NCBI GenBank assembly: GCA_017381935.1
Contig: JAFOBG010000019.1
Location: 59,470-123,469 of the forward strand
DNA length: 64,000 nt
Direction: 5' to 3'
Source: Alistipes sp.
GTDB lineage: Bacteria; Bacteroidota; Bacteroidia; Bacteroidales; Rikenellaceae
Shown here: positions 27,529 to 36,557 of the stretch, piece by piece
Layout: every line of letters starts with the position of its first letter
Numbering within the stretch: the stretch's first letter is position 1
The notes under the pieces: generated by a model
Database searches by the model: none
Told to the model about the DNA's origin: nothing
What the model saw: only the letters and a program-made list of their open reading frames with translations
Translations under genes and position numbers: made by a program

Positions 27529-30435
27529 ATGAAGAGTTTCTTAGAAGAGGTTGCCGAGCAACTGTATAACAAATATGGGCAGAGTATTTCAGGTCTTACT
27601 ATGCTCTTCCCATCTCAACGTGCACGACTATTCTTCTCTGAAGCATTACTCTCTGTTGCTCAGCGACCTATATGGACTCCGCATTTTGTTACGGTTGATG
27701 AGTTGATGAGCCAAATATCGGGCCTCTATGCTGCAGACAGGCTTCGCCTTATTGCTGAACTATACGCTATATACTCAAAGTATCACACAGAGGACTTTGA
27801 CCATTTCTACCATTGGGGCGAGATGCTTATAGCAGATTTTGATATGATAGATAAGTATCAGATAAATGCAGAGCATCTGTTTGCAAATATTGCCGATATG
27901 AAGGAGTTGGAGTCCGACGTGGACTACTTATCAGAGAGTCAACTAAAGACTATTCGACAATTCTGGAATACTTTAGGTAGTGGAGAGTCATTGTCCAATC
28001 AAAAAGAGAAGTTTTTGAAGATTTGGCGCTCTTTGGCAACGATATATAACGAGTATAAGGAGCATCTAACTTGTCTGGGTATCGGATATACAGGCATGAT
28101 ATACCGTAAGGCTGCTGAGGTGATAGCACAATCAACAGCACCATTGTTGGCAGATAATAAGTATGTAGTTGTCGGATTTAATGCCTTGTGTAGTTGTGAG
28201 GTAAAACTGTTTGAGTATCTTAAGATTGTATATAATACTGAATTCTTTTGGGATTACAGCGACTACTATTTTAATAACCGCATTGAGGAGGCTGGTCGCT
28301 TTGTAAGATCGAATGTGGCAGCTTTCCCGTCGGATAGTCCTGTGTCGCACAGAGACTTAAGAGAGACCATTACAGAACTTAATGTTGTATCTACTGCCAC
28401 CTCGGTTGCTCAATGTAGCTATTTGGTAGAGATACTGAAAGATATTGCCGGTACAGATGAAAATGGGCGGATCAAACCTCTTGATAGAGATACGGCTATT
28501 GTCCTTACTGATGAAAATCTGCTCATGCCACTTTTATATGCCCTGCCTGAAGAACTTAAAAATGATAGACTCGGCGAGGCGGGTGGCGTTAATGTTACAA
28601 TGGGATACCCTCTTAGACAGACTCTTGCATATTCGTTTGTCGAGAGGTTGATAGAGCTACAGCATCATGCTCGACAGAGTAATGGTGAGACTACGTTCTA
28701 CTATGTAGATGTGGATGGGTTGCTAACACATCCATATATTGTCGAGCAGGCTTCGGATAGTATTGCATCTATTCGTAAACAGATTGTAGAGCAGCGTATC
28801 TTTAATGTCCCATATAGCCTTCTATCTACTTTGCCATTTGCAAGCAATCTATTTTGTGTTGTAGATAGTGCTACAGGGTTGATGAGGTATATGGACTCTG
28901 TGCTTACAATGGTTATAGATACCTTTATAGATACTTTTGATACAAAGTGGCGTATAGAGTATCTGCTGCAGAGCCGTGAGAGTCTGAGAAAATTGGAAAA
29001 TATGATTGGCCAATGCCATATAGAGATGAGTAGCTCTATATGCCGCCAACTTATTAGACGCCATCTGCAGAGTGTTAGAATTCCATTTGAGGGAGAACCT
29101 TTAGAGGGACTGCAAGTGATGGGAATCCTTGAGACGAGAAATCTTGATTTCAAGAATGTTATTGTGCTATCTATGAGTGATAGTAACTTCCCTGGAACAA
29201 AGGTTTCTCAGGGCTCGTTTATACCATATAATCTACGTTTCGCATACGGCCTTCCGACTGTTGAACATCATGAGGGAGTGTATGCCTACTATTTCTATCG
29301 CCTTATCCAGCGAGCAGAGAGAGTGTGGCTTGTATATGCTTCACAATCAGATGAAAAGGGCTCAGGAGAGCCGAGCCGTTATATTAGACAGTTGGAGTAT
29401 GAGTCATCGCTTCCGATTAACTTTACAAAGGTTGCAGTAGAACTTAATTTGGTTGAGAATGGTAAGATAGAGATTGCTAAAGATAGCGCTATTATGGCAG
29501 AACTTGGTCGCTATACATCTAAGGAAAAACCTCTCTCTCCAACAGCATTCTCAACATTTGTACAGTGTCCTCTGCGTTTCTACTTTAAGTATATAGCTAA
29601 AATTAAGGCTGATGAGCCACTTGAGGAGGGTATGGATGATAAGACCTTTGGAAATATATTCCACCGTGCGGCTGAGATTTTATATTCCGATATGGTTGGA
29701 CAGGGCAATGTCGCATATTTACTGTCTCAAAAGAGTAGGGCTGAGATAGAAAAAACGGTAGATCAAGCAATTAGTGAGGTCTATTTTAATGGTAAGGAGG
29801 TTCAAGAGGATAATTTGCGTGGAGAGTTGTCAATCATCAGACAGATTGTAATACGCTATCTTGCTGATAATCTTGTGGGTTACGATATAGTGCATAGCAA
29901 TTTTATAGTAGAGGCTCTTGAGAGCGTGTTTGATAAAGAGTTCTCTTTCGAGTCTGCAAATAAACAACTATCTATTCTCTTTGAAGGTCGAGCAGATAGA
30001 GTTGATAGTCTGGATAATGGACAGCTTAGAATTATTGACTATAAGACCGGTGGCGCACATCTTCTCTTCCCAGGTTTTGAGCGCCTGTTTAATGGCAAGA
30101 GTGCAGATAGGGTTAGCAACACGATTAATACATTAATCTACTCAATGATTGAGTATTATAAAACAGGCCGTGATGTCCAGCCGGCACTGTACTATCTGCG
30201 AGATATGTACAATAAAGAGTATTCTCCACTATTGAAACAGGGACAAGGTATAAGTAAAAAGTCTATACCGGTAGAGAGCTATAGTGCTATTGCAGAACCG
30301 TTTGAGCGAGAGGTGTTTAATGCTCTCTCTTGCCTATTTGACCCTGCACAGCCATTTACTCAGGTCGAAGATATACATGCATGTCAATATTGCGACTACA
30401 AACTTATCTGTGCTCGCAATGGGGATGAGAGATAG
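27529..30435 (+). CDS. AddB/RexB-like helicase-nuclease with Fe-S cluster
   Basis: A 968-residue protein with an inactive UvrD-like N-terminal half and a C-terminal PD-(D/E)XK nuclease. The nuclease residues are D837 and K839 in IIDYKTGG. The Fe-S 'staple' cysteines are C680 (FVQCPLRFY) and C952, C955, C961 (CQYCDYKLIC), the arrangement known from AddB. AddB works with AddA in double-strand-break repair. No AddA/UvrD gene adjoins it here, although it lies nearby in many Bacteroidota. I start at ATG 27529; a TTG is two codons upstream. Confidence 0.85.
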   Translation: MKSFLEEVAEQLYNKYGQSISGLTMLFPSQRARLFFSEALLSVAQRPIWTPHFVTVDELMSQISGLYAADRLRLIAELYAIYSKYHTEDFDHFYHWGEMLIADFDMIDKYQINAEHLFANIADMKELESDVDYLSESQLKTIRQFWNTLGSGESLSNQKEKFLKIWRSLATIYNEYKEHLTCLGIGYTGMIYRKAAEVIAQSTAPLLADNKYVVVGFNALCSCEVKLFEYLKIVYNTEFFWDYSDYYFNNRIEEAGRFVRSNVAAFPSDSPVSHRDLRETITELNVVSTATSVAQCSYLVEILKDIAGTDENGRIKPLDRDTAIVLTDENLLMPLLYALPEELKNDRLGEAGGVNVTMGYPLRQTLAYSFVERLIELQHHARQSNGETTFYYVDVDGLLTHPYIVEQASDSIASIRKQIVEQRIFNVPYSLLSTLPFASNLFCVVDSATGLMRYMDSVLTMVIDTFIDTFDTKWRIEYLLQSRESLRKLENMIGQCHIEMSSSICRQLIRRHLQSVRIPFEGEPLEGLQVMGILETRNLDFKNVIVLSMSDSNFPGTKVSQGSFIPYNLRFAYGLPTVEHHEGVYAYYFYRLIQRAERVWLVYASQSDEKGSGEPSRYIRQLEYESSLPINFTKVAVELNLVENGKIEIAKDSAIMAELGRYTSKEKPLSPTAFSTFVQCPLRFYFKYIAKIKADEPLEEGMDDKTFGNIFHRAAEILYSDMVGQGNVAYLLSQKSRAEIEKTVDQAISEVYFNGKEVQEDNLRGELSIIRQIVIRYLADNLVGYDIVHSNFIVEALESVFDKEFSFESANKQLSILFEGRADRVDSLDNGQLRIIDYKTGGAHLLFPGFERLFNGKSADRVSNTINTLIYSMIEYYKTGRDVQPALYYLRDMYNKEYSPLLKQGQGISKKSIPVESYSAIAEPFEREVFNALSCLFDPAQPFTQVEDIHACQYCDYKLICARNGDER

Positions 30436-30442
30436 TGTTGAG

Positions 30443-31147
30443 TTAGAATAGTTTCTTACGAGATGTAGTTACAACGAAGTCTTTTAGATAGTATGGCTCA
30501 AAGTATGCCACATCTACAAAGTCATTAACCTCAAATTTGGCATTTGCGATAGATGCCATACCTCGTACAGAGTGAGCAATGTCAATATACTTTGCGCCTA
30601 AAATCTCGCAACACTTCGCAGCACCGTTTCCAAAGATGATAAATTGGTCTGCTGTGGCTCTGAATGTCTCAAAGCTACTCTCTGTAACCACCTCTGCTGC
30701 TATATCGTTGAGCGCTTTGCCACTATTGTCAAATACTTGAGCATATACCTCCATGCGTCGAGCATCAATCATGGGGCATAGTAGAGCCTTATCCCAATTA
30801 TCTATGTCAATAATACCGGCTTGATAATCCTCAATTGCTACAGCGGTAAGTGCGGCAAGGGATGAAACTGCAATAAGAGGCTTGCCTAATGCATAACACA
30901 AACCTTTGGCAAATGAGACACCAATTCTTAGACCTGTATATGAACCAGGGCCTTCGCCTACAGCTACGGCATCTATCTGATCTGGTTGGATATCATTCTC
31001 TTTGAGGAGCTCATCGACGAATACAGCAACCTTTTTGGCGTGGTCGCGACCTGCATCACTCTCGCGTAGAGAGATAAGCACTCCATTGTTTACCAATCCT
31101 ACAGAACAGACCTCTGTCCCCGTCTCTATACAAAGTATCAGTGCCAT
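30443..31147 (-). CDS. tsaB: tRNA threonylcarbamoyladenosine biosynthesis protein TsaB
   Basis: A 234-residue member of the ASKHA-fold family needed, with TsaD and TsaE, for t6A37 in ANN-decoding tRNAs. ILCIETGTEVCSVGL at the N terminus and EGPGSYTGLRIGVSFAKGL are diagnostic. It starts 3 nt after smpB, so they form an operon. It is convergent with the AddB-like gene (7-nt gap). Confidence 0.94.
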   Translation of the reverse strand: MALILCIETGTEVCSVGLVNNGVLISLRESDAGRDHAKKVAVFVDELLKENDIQPDQIDAVAVGEGPGSYTGLRIGVSFAKGLCYALGKPLIAVSSLAALTAVAIEDYQAGIIDIDNWDKALLCPMIDARRMEVYAQVFDNSGKALNDIAAEVVTESSFETFRATADQFIIFGNGAAKCCEILGAKYIDIAHSVRGMASIANAKFEVNDFVDVAYFEPYYLKDFVVTTSRKKLF

Positions 31148-31150
31148 AAT

Positions 31151-31615
31151 TTAGCTTTTATATCGTTTTAGAGCTTGGTCAATCTCACGACGTGCGTCGT
31201 TAGCTTTTAGATACTCACGCTTGTCATAACTCTTGCGGCCACGTGCAAGACCGATAACAATCTTTGCCAAACCTCGCTCATTGAGGAATAGCCTAAGTCC
31301 AACAATGGTTAGTCCTTTGTCTTGCATTGCTCGACTAAGCTTAGCAAGCTCTTTGGCAGTGAGCAACAGCTTGCGATCTCGTTTTGGAACATGATTGTTA
31401 CATGTACCCCAACTATACTCAGCAATATTTACACCACGAATCCATAACTCGCCCTCTGAGAAATAACAGTAACTATCCACCATTGAAACCTTGCTCATGC
31501 GGATAGACTTTATCTCAGTACCATAAAGTACAACGCCGGCAGTGTACTCCTCCAATATCTCATAATCGAAGGTAGCACGCTTGTTACGTATGTTTATATT
31601 TTTATAGTCTGCCAT
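31151..31615 (-). CDS. smpB: SsrA-binding protein SmpB
   Basis: A 154-residue tmRNA-binding protein for ribosome rescue. Family features: [19 protein letters not shown], and the basic C-terminal tail with [10 protein letters not shown] and KRYKS. I start at ATG 31615, directly after a TAACTTTG box with a TTTG 20 nt upstream, and reject the 12-codon extension. The leader would be nearly absent. The tmRNA gene itself is not in the window. Confidence 0.95.
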   Translation of the reverse strand: MADYKNINIRNKRATFDYEILEEYTAGVVLYGTEIKSIRMSKVSMVDSYCYFSEGELWIRGVNIAEYSWGTCNNHVPKRDRKLLLTAKELAKLSRAMQDKGLTIVGLRLFLNERGLAKIVIGLARGRKSYDKREYLKANDARREIDQALKRYKS

Positions 31616-31620
31616 CGGCG

Positions 31621-31652
31621 CAAAGTTAGCAAAAAATATGCTTGTAAACAAA
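31621..31652 (-). promoter_or_regulatory. smpB-tsaB promoter
   Basis: Read on the minus strand: TTTG (plus 31649-31652), 20-nt spacer, TAACTTTG (plus 31621-31628). Only 5 nt separate the box from the smpB ATG. Confidence 0.75.
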
Positions 31653-31680
31653 AACGCTACAATATTCTTTCAATGGGTTA

Positions 31681-32178
31681 CTACCACTCTTTTTGGAATG
31701 CTATGCGTTTTGCTCCTGATGTAAGTGTGATAGTGCCACAAGAAGTATAGCCTAAACTGTTTAAAAGAGTCTGCATTATTTTATTGTCAGCATGAGTATC
31801 GACTCTGATATTGTGTAATCCTTCTTGTTGGCATAATAGCTCGGCATAGTCAAAAAAATACTTTGCATATCCCTTGCCACGAGCAGATTTGCGAACAGCC
31901 AAACGATGAATGACAGCATAATGAGCACTATTCATCCACTCTCCCTCAATTATTTTGTATGTTGGTTCGCCAGCAAAGCTAATGACCACAGAACCTACTA
32001 TTTGGCCCTCTTCAACTACTACAAAGCACTCGCCATTATTGATGTCAGAATGGATAATCTCGGCAGTAGGGTAGCCATCTTGCCACTGATCTACCCCAAG
32101 ACTACTAAGAAGAGATTGTGCATCATGAATAATCTCCATAATTTGCTCAATGTCTGCTATTTTTGCTTTGCGAATCAT
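31681..32178 (-). CDS. GNAT-family N-acetyltransferase
   Basis: A 165-residue acetyltransferase. The acetyl-CoA-binding region HRLAVRKSARGKGYAKYFF (about 92-110) carries the R/Q-x-x-G-x-G/A loop as RGKGYA. Substrate unknown. Its ATG overlaps the TGA of the upstream YgjP-like gene (ATGA), so the two are co-translated at the end of the rlmB operon. Confidence 0.85.
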   Translation of the reverse strand: MIRKAKIADIEQIMEIIHDAQSLLSSLGVDQWQDGYPTAEIIHSDINNGECFVVVEEGQIVGSVVISFAGEPTYKIIEGEWMNSAHYAVIHRLAVRKSARGKGYAKYFFDYAELLCQQEGLHNIRVDTHADNKIMQTLLNSLGYTSCGTITLTSGAKRIAFQKEW

Positions 32179-32747
32179 ATCGGGTGATACTTTCTAAGTT
32201 CTCTGTTAAGTTTAGCCTCTTTGCCGTTAGTGCAACTATTGAGTAGAGTGTGGAATGATGCGGAGTGGTTGTGGTGAACAGTATGACACAACTCATGTAG
32301 TATTACAAAGTCTTGTAGCTCTTCTGGCAGGTCTGCAAGAAAGAGAGATAAAGATAGATTGTTAGATGCAGTACAACAGCCCCACTTACTATGGGTTGCT
32401 CTAATTGTTACTCGCCCATATTTGAAGCCGAACTTTGCTGCAAGAGTCTCTACCTTTTGAGGGAGGGTTTGTTTAGCCTTTATGCGTAATTGCTTAATCT
32501 CCTCCTCGGAGTGAGGAGTGGCTCTTTGGACAATCTTCTCTTTAGTTCTCTCAATCCATGATATTTTGCTCTCAAGAAATTCTAAGGCCTTGATACTGCT
32601 TACACAATAGGGATAGGATAAGCGGACCTGACCAGAAGCTTTGATTGAGATAGCAATGTGTCTAGCTCGGTTGCTTTGACAGAGCGTTATAGCTCCAAGT
32701 CTGCTATGTATAAATTTACTCTCCAATTCTTTGACGGACAACTTCAA
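32175..32747 (-). CDS. YgjP-like M48-type metallopeptidase
   Basis: About 190 residues. The zinc motif HELCHTVHHNH is at 151-161, with the preceding region KWGCCTASNNLSLS typical of the YgjP/DUF45 (PF01863) family of predicted zinc proteases. No ATG exists in frame near the start; a TTG (32747, or 32741) is needed, and the gene overlaps the 3' end of rlmB by 32 nt. Function is unknown. It is between rlmB and a GNAT in one operon. Confidence 0.8.
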   Translation of the reverse strand: MKLSVKELESKFIHSRLGAITLCQSNRARHIAISIKASGQVRLSYPYCVSSIKALEFLESKISWIERTKEKIVQRATPHSEEEIKQLRIKAKQTLPQKVETLAAKFGFKYGRVTIRATHSKWGCCTASNNLSLSLFLADLPEELQDFVILHELCHTVHHNHSASFHTLLNSCTNGKEAKLNRELRKYHPI

Positions 32748-33453
32748 AGAGCATAATGGCTGCAGCAGCTGATACGTTTAGAGACTCTATAGCTCCAATC
32801 ATAGGGATTGCTAATTGCTCATCACATAGCTTGAGAACCTCTTTTGATATACCCTTCTCCTCAGAACCCATAACAATAACGGTTGGCTTACGAAGGTCTG
32901 CATCGTACATCAGTTTACGACTATGCTCAGTTGCTGCAACAATCTGGAAACCCTCAACCTGTAGAGCTTTAATAGTGTTACGTACAGAGCCTACACGAGC
33001 GACCGGAATACGTGCCAATGCACCTGCACTTGACTTCATAGCCTCTGCATTTACAGGAGCAGAACTCTTGAGTGATGTGATAATGCCATGCGCACCTGCA
33101 CACTCGGCACTACGAGCAATACCTCCGAAGTTGCGAACATCTGTAACTCCATCAAAAAGGACTATAAGCGGAGTCTCATCTTCAGGAACTCGCTCTAAAA
33201 TATCTTGGACTTCAACATAATCAATCTCGGCAATCTGAGCAACCACCCCTTGATGACTACCACGAACAAGACGATTTAGCTTCTCGACAGGAACTTCCTG
33301 CACACGCAGGCGATGGCGAAAGCAGAGGTCTCTAAGGTCGGTCATCAACTGACCCTCAGCTCCTCGGCGAATAAAAATCTTCTCAATCTGTTTGCCTGAC
33401 TCGATTGCCTCTACAACAGGACGAATGCCAAAAACGATATTGTTGTTACTCAT
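32716..33453 (-). CDS. rlmB: 23S rRNA (guanosine-2'-O-)-methyltransferase RlmB-type
   Basis: A 245-residue SpoU-family (TrmH/RlmB) methyltransferase. The N-terminal substrate-binding domain is NIVFGIRPVVEAIESGK. The knotted SPOUT core shows DGVTDVRNFGGIARSAECAG, VMGSEEKGISKEV and IPMIGAIESLNVSAAAAI, the three SpoU motifs. RlmB modifies G2251 (E. coli numbering) of 23S rRNA; the exact target here is inferred. A TAATTTTG box precedes it (plus 33471-33478). Confidence 0.92.
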   Translation of the reverse strand: MSNNNIVFGIRPVVEAIESGKQIEKIFIRRGAEGQLMTDLRDLCFRHRLRVQEVPVEKLNRLVRGSHQGVVAQIAEIDYVEVQDILERVPEDETPLIVLFDGVTDVRNFGGIARSAECAGAHGIITSLKSSAPVNAEAMKSSAGALARIPVARVGSVRNTIKALQVEGFQIVAATEHSRKLMYDADLRKPTVIVMGSEEKGISKEVLKLCDEQLAIPMIGAIESLNVSAAAAIMLFEVVRQRIGE

Positions 33454-33470
33454 ATTTCTCTATTTTGTTA

Positions 33471-33478
33471 CAAAATTA
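33471..33478 (-). promoter_or_regulatory. rlmB -7 box
   Basis: TAATTTTG on the minus strand, 17 nt before the ATG. The -33 position holds only ATTG at 21-nt spacing. Confidence 0.45.
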
Positions 33479-33512
33479 GCAAAAAAAAAGACTAAATGTC
33501 AATAGCGCAACG

Positions 33513-35447
33513 CTAACAACCCTCCTCAATTAACTCTAACTCATAGACAGCCTTCTCCCACTCATGCATAAGGTGGTCGAGTTGCTGTTTTAGAGTGTCA
33601 TAAGCCTTGTAATCATCTGAGTTGTATTCTGTAGCTGTGGCAAACTTCGCATCGTATTGAGCAATCTGCTTCTCAACCTCAGCAGTTTGAGCCTCAATTG
33701 TCTCAACAACTTTGCGATGACGACGAATGAGTTTCTCTTGCTCCTTCTTCTGTTCATAGTTGAGCTTGCCCTGGGATTGAGCTACCGGTGATGCACTCTG
33801 AGTAGGAACTTCTTTGCGCTCTATCTCGTGTAGGTTCTCTATTTTACGTTTCTCAAGGAAGTAGTAAATGCCGCCAAGATACTCTTTTACACCTCCATCT
33901 CGGAACTCATAGACTTTATCGACAATGCCGTCAAGGAACTCTCTATCGTGCGATACAAGGACAACTGTTCCGTCAAACTTGCGTATGGCCTCCTTTAGAA
34001 TATCCTTCGAGCGCATATCCATATGGTTTGTTGGCTCATCGAGAACAAGCAGGTTGTGAGGTTCAAGCATCATGCGAGCCATCGCAAGTCGAGATCGTTC
34101 ACCTCCTGAGAGTACCTTAACCTTCTTGTCAACATCTTCTCCACGGAAAAGGAAAGCTCCTAAAATATCACGCAGACGAGTACGTATGTCGCCTACAGCC
34201 ACTCTGTCGAGGGTGTCATAGACTGTAAACTCGCCATCCATTAAGTCGTCTTGATTTTGGGCAAAGTAACCTATATTTACATTGGCTCCTATCTTTATGT
34301 TACCCTCTGTAGGCTCTGTCTCGCCTATAAGTATGCGAGCAAAGGTTGTCTTACCCTCGCCATTGCGGCCTACAAGAGCAATCTTATCTCCTTTGTGAAT
34401 TGTAAACTCGGCACCTGAGAATACACGATGAGTACCAAAAGCCTTTCCGACCTCTTTTACCTCTGCCACAATTTGACCTGAACGAGGTGCAGGTGGGAAT
34501 TTGATATTGAGTGTTGCCAAATCCTCCTCTTCAACTTCTATTCTCTCCAATTTGTCAAGTTGCTTGATACGAGATTGGACTTGGTTTGATTTGGTAGGCT
34601 TATAACGGAACTTTTCGATAAACTCCTCGCTCTTCTCGATTAGTCGTTGTTGATTTTGATATGCAGCAAGTTGTTGCGCACGACGCTCAGCTCTAAGGGT
34701 AACGAACTGTGAATAAGGTACTTTGTAATCGTATATTTTACCCAATGATAACTCTATTGTACGAGTCGTTACATTGTCAAGAAAGGCTCTATCGTGGGAG
34801 ATTAGCAGCACTGCACCGTTATAGTTCTTCAAATACTCTTCAAGCCATTGTATAGACTCTATGTCAAGGTGGTTTGTCGGCTCATCAAGCAGGAAGATAG
34901 AAGGACGACGCAAAAGTAACTTTGCCAACTCAATTCGCATTCTCCAACCTCCAGAGAATGTACTTGTCGGCTTTGTAAACTCTTCACGCTTAAAACCAAG
35001 ACCCAATAGAGTCTTTTCAATATCTGCGTCTCGTGTATCTCCACCTAAGATGTGATAACGGTCATTTGCGTCATTGAGTTGATGCAACAACTTTTCATAA
35101 CTCTCGCTGTCGTAGTCTGTACGTGTAGCAATTTCGGCTGTTAGCCTCTCTATCTGAGCCTCTATGGAGAGTACCTCTTCAAAAGCCTTTGCAGTCTCTT
35201 CAATTAGACTCGTAGTATCTGCAACCTGCATCTGTTGAGGTAGATAGCCTATAGTACAATCAGCGTTACGAGTTACCGCACCTGATGTTGGTTGTTCAAG
35301 ACCTGCTATGAGTTTGAGTATGGTAGTCTTTCCAGCTCCGTTTTTACCTACAAGACCTACTCGGTCTTTTGGATTGATTAGAAACGATATCTGATCGAAT
35401 AGTGTCCAACCACCGAAGCTAACAGATAAATTATCAATTGAAATCAT
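33513..35447 (-). CDS. ABC-F family ATPase
   Basis: A 644-residue cytosolic protein with two ABC domains and no membrane segments. Domain 1 has Walker A GKNGAGKTT, signature FSGGWRMR and Walker B LLDEPTNHLD. Domain 2 has GRNGEGKTT, LSGGERSR and VLDEPTNHMD. The linker (about 245-310) is rich in charged helices, and a C-terminal coiled coil (about 560-640) matches Uup/YdiF-like ABC-F proteins that act on ribosomes. Antibiotic resistance is not implied by the sequence. Its ATG shares a base with the TAA of the GNAT-Rpe gene. Confidence 0.92.
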   Translation of the reverse strand: MISIDNLSVSFGGWTLFDQISFLINPKDRVGLVGKNGAGKTTILKLIAGLEQPTSGAVTRNADCTIGYLPQQMQVADTTSLIEETAKAFEEVLSIEAQIERLTAEIATRTDYDSESYEKLLHQLNDANDRYHILGGDTRDADIEKTLLGLGFKREEFTKPTSTFSGGWRMRIELAKLLLRRPSIFLLDEPTNHLDIESIQWLEEYLKNYNGAVLLISHDRAFLDNVTTRTIELSLGKIYDYKVPYSQFVTLRAERRAQQLAAYQNQQRLIEKSEEFIEKFRYKPTKSNQVQSRIKQLDKLERIEVEEEDLATLNIKFPPAPRSGQIVAEVKEVGKAFGTHRVFSGAEFTIHKGDKIALVGRNGEGKTTFARILIGETEPTEGNIKIGANVNIGYFAQNQDDLMDGEFTVYDTLDRVAVGDIRTRLRDILGAFLFRGEDVDKKVKVLSGGERSRLAMARMMLEPHNLLVLDEPTNHMDMRSKDILKEAIRKFDGTVVLVSHDREFLDGIVDKVYEFRDGGVKEYLGGIYYFLEKRKIENLHEIERKEVPTQSASPVAQSQGKLNYEQKKEQEKLIRRHRKVVETIEAQTAEVEKQIAQYDAKFATATEYNSDDYKAYDTLKQQLDHLMHEWEKAVYELELIEEGC

Positions 35448-36556
35448 TATGCGTTCAGTATTTTTACTATTTCAGCCTCAGGATTCTCTGCACAGAATAC
35501 AGCTGAGCCTGCAACAACAACATCTACCCCGGCCGTAAATACTTCAGCAGCATTTGCAGCCGATATTCCTCCGTCAATCTCAATTAGACAGTTAGGATTA
35601 ATGCGCTCAATCATACTCCTCAGACGACGCACCTTGTCGAGTGAATATGGCATAAAGGATTGTCCTCCAAAGCCAGGCTCTACACTCATTACAAGCACCA
35701 TGTCAAGCTTAGAAAGCCACGGCTCTAATACCTCAGGCTCGGTCTGTGGCTTGATGCTTATACCAGCCTTTGCCCCTGCATTATGAATAGCATCTATGCA
35801 GGCCTCTATATCCTCAGCAGCCTCATAGTGGAAAGTAACATAGTGCGAACCAGCCTTTACAAATCGTTCAACATAGCGAATAGGATCGCAAATCATTAAA
35901 TGAGTATCTATAACCTTGGTACTTATCTTTGTAACGGCAGTAAGTACCGGAAATCCGAATGAAATGTTTGGTACAAACACTCCATCCATCACATCTACAT
36001 GCACCCACTCAGCCTCTGAATGATTAAGCATCAGTGTATCTCGCTCTAAATTGCCAAAGTCGGCAGACAGTATTGAAGGGGCTACTACTCTTTTCATACT
36101 ACAAAGGTATCTGTTTTTATCTGTTTTTACAAATCCACAACCTCTGAAAAGGTTTATGCTGGCTATATTATTATCATCAATTACAGCACTTAAAGACTCT
36201 ATATTCAAACTCCGTGCATAGCTTTTGACTGTTTGAAGTGCATCTGTAGCATAACCTCTGTTTCGTAAGCGTTTGTTGTAAATTAACACACCTACTTCAG
36301 CTTGCTTGCCATTGTAGTCAAATAAATCTATTGCACCAATAACCTTATTGTCAACCTCTATCATCAGACGAATTTGGCCATTAGCTTTTAGTCCAAACTG
36401 CTGATTTTCTATAAATTGCTCTATCTGTTCTTGTGTGTATGGCTCATGAGTATCGCTATATTGAGCAATAGAGGAGTCATTCTCCCATAAAAGAATAGTG
36501 CCGACATCCGAAGAGACGACACTACGAAGTATGCACGTTTTGCCCTGTAAAATCAT
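35447..36556 (-). CDS. GNAT acetyltransferase fused in frame to ribulose-phosphate 3-epimerase
   Basis: A 369-residue continuous frame. Residues 1-153 are a GNAT acetyltransferase (RNRGYATDALQ acetyl-CoA loop; NIASINLFRGCGF). From M154 (minus 36097) a complete 216-residue Rpe follows, beginning APSILSADFGNL and carrying WVHVDVMDG, VEPGFGGQSF and IEIDGGI, the metal- and phosphate-binding motifs. No stop separates the halves. Rpe alone would be of normal length with its own ATG, and a perfect TTTG-20-TACCTTTG promoter sits just before that ATG, inside the GNAT end. Thus both a fusion and a separate Rpe are possible. Rpe interconverts ribulose-5-P and xylulose-5-P in the pentose phosphate pathway. 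The alternative is read-through from a lost GNAT stop codon. It is translationally linked to the ROK gene upstream (TAATATG). Confidence 0.85.
   Translation of the reverse strand: MILQGKTCILRSVVSSDVGTILLWENDSSIAQYSDTHEPYTQEQIEQFIENQQFGLKANGQIRLMIEVDNKVIGAIDLFDYNGKQAEVGVLIYNKRLRNRGYATDALQTVKSYARSLNIESLSAVIDDNNIASINLFRGCGFVKTDKNRYLCSMKRVVAPSILSADFGNLERDTLMLNHSEAEWVHVDVMDGVFVPNISFGFPVLTAVTKISTKVIDTHLMICDPIRYVERFVKAGSHYVTFHYEAAEDIEACIDAIHNAGAKAGISIKPQTEPEVLEPWLSKLDMVLVMSVEPGFGGQSFMPYSLDKVRRLRSMIERINPNCLIEIDGGISAANAAEVFTAGVDVVVAGSAVFCAENPEAEIVKILNA
36102..36133 (-). promoter_or_regulatory. Internal promoter immediately before the Rpe ATG
   Basis: Minus strand: TTTG (plus 36130-36133), exactly 20 nt, TACCTTTG (plus 36102-36109), then four bases and the ATG at 36095-36097. 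It lies within the coding sequence of the GNAT half. The transcript would be almost leaderless. Confidence 0.7.
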
Positions 36557-36557
36557 A

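Noticed and set aside
33513-35447. Antibiotic-resistance ABC-F protein
   Set aside because: Linker and coiled-coil features fit housekeeping Uup/YdiF-like proteins; resistance cannot be claimed from sequence.
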